From NCBI GenBank assembly GCA_018970725.1, contig JAGWVU010000020.1, forward strand, positions 24,769 to 88,768: DNA of 64,000 nucleotides. The letters are read 5' to 3'. Below are positions 63,781 to 64,000 of the stretch, one piece after another (position 1 is the first letter of the stretch; every line of letters starts with the position of its first letter). A program made the position numbers and the translations under genes. The notes beneath the pieces are model-generated. The model made no database searches and was not told the DNA's origin. It was given only the letters and a program-made list of their open reading frames with translations. Source of the DNA: Verrucomicrobiota bacterium. Its GTDB lineage: Bacteria; Verrucomicrobiota; Verrucomicrobiia; Verrucomicrobiales; DEV007.

Positions 63781-64000
63781 ATGAGAGCCGGCGGTGGCAC
63801 CCTGGCGAAACAACAACAACAGACCACCACAGTGACCACCACCAACCCTGACATACTCTCATTCAGCGTTGAGAAGGCCGCAACCGAAGTTTGCCGCTCC
63901 CAGCTCGAACAGGTCCTCCGGGCGGGGGCCATCCGCCTGCTCATCGACGCGCTGGATCGCGAGATCTCCGACTTCATCGAGGAGCACCGGGAGGTCCGCG
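63781..64000 (+). mobile_element. IS256-family transposase, N-terminal part (right edge)
   Basis: The frame from the ATG at 63781 is open to the end of the window (73 codons). After a low-complexity start (KQQQQTTT), the protein reads FSVEKAATEVCRSQLEQVLR and AGAIRLLIDALDREISDFIE, matching the N-terminal helices of IS256/Transposase_mut proteins. The catalytic DDE part lies beyond the window, so completeness cannot be judged. The left inverted repeat would be expected near 63735-63775, but I cannot confirm it without the other end. Confidence 0.65.

Noticed and set aside
63811..63845. CAACAACAA-rich run as a short tandem repeat
   Set aside because: Only a few copies, and it is explained as the low-complexity beginning of the transposase frame.

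Overview
The window looks like a piece of a GC-rich chromosome from the PVC group, most likely Verrucomicrobiota. The reasons are three separate pairs of secreted DUF1549/DUF1553 haem-motif proteins with DUF1501 proteins, several Tat-signal proteins, a CPxCG-type small zinc protein, a eukaryote-like UDP-sugar pyrophosphorylase, and an mcsA-mcsB-clpC cluster. Genes are densely packed. Many neighbours overlap by the four bases ATGA. After annotation no stretch longer than about 270 bases lacks a gene. I saw no rRNA, tRNA or CRISPR array.

Layout. 1-3454: end of an unidentified gene, then an MFS transporter coupled to a PlsC acyltransferase fused to a decayed adenylation domain (phospholipid recycling). 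3463-9468: Cys-rich protein, RNA uracil methyltransferase, secreted LamG protein, glycerol kinase. 9542-15347: first DUF1549/DUF1501 pair and a papain-like amidase candidate. 15361-20919: complete rbsBACK ribose operon with a divergent LacI-family repressor and a visible operator. 20886-22472: a frameshifted secreted-protein gene and a MepA-like membrane peptidase. 22629-30819: esterase, then a five-gene minus-strand operon (DUF1501, DUF1549, GMC oxidoreductase, membrane protein, gluconate-dehydrogenase subunit 3), probably a periplasmic oxidation module.

31010-37154: a YHYH protein, a natural MbnP-MbnH (MauG-type) fusion, a LysR regulator, and a SLOG-like four-helix membrane protein. This is the most unusual part of the window. 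37187-46513: housekeeping genes (proC, UAP, clpC-mcsB-mcsA, ilvE, a LolD-type ATPase, a Xer recombinase). 46557-52810: hisF, a sulfatase and the third DUF1549/DUF1501 pair. 52838-56561: a TerB protein, an M48 peptidase-TerB fusion, a small acidic protein and glutamate dehydrogenase. 56574-61986: SGNH hydrolase, SHD1-domain protein, cell-wall amidase with two golvesin-like domains, and a secreted Gfo/Idh/MocA oxidoreductase.

62189-64000 is accessory DNA: a broken type I restriction specificity gene, a small coupled reading frame, an intact Fic protein, an AT-rich inverted-repeat control region, and the start of an IS256-type transposase running off the right edge.

All family assignments were made by reading protein motifs by eye; no database search was possible.
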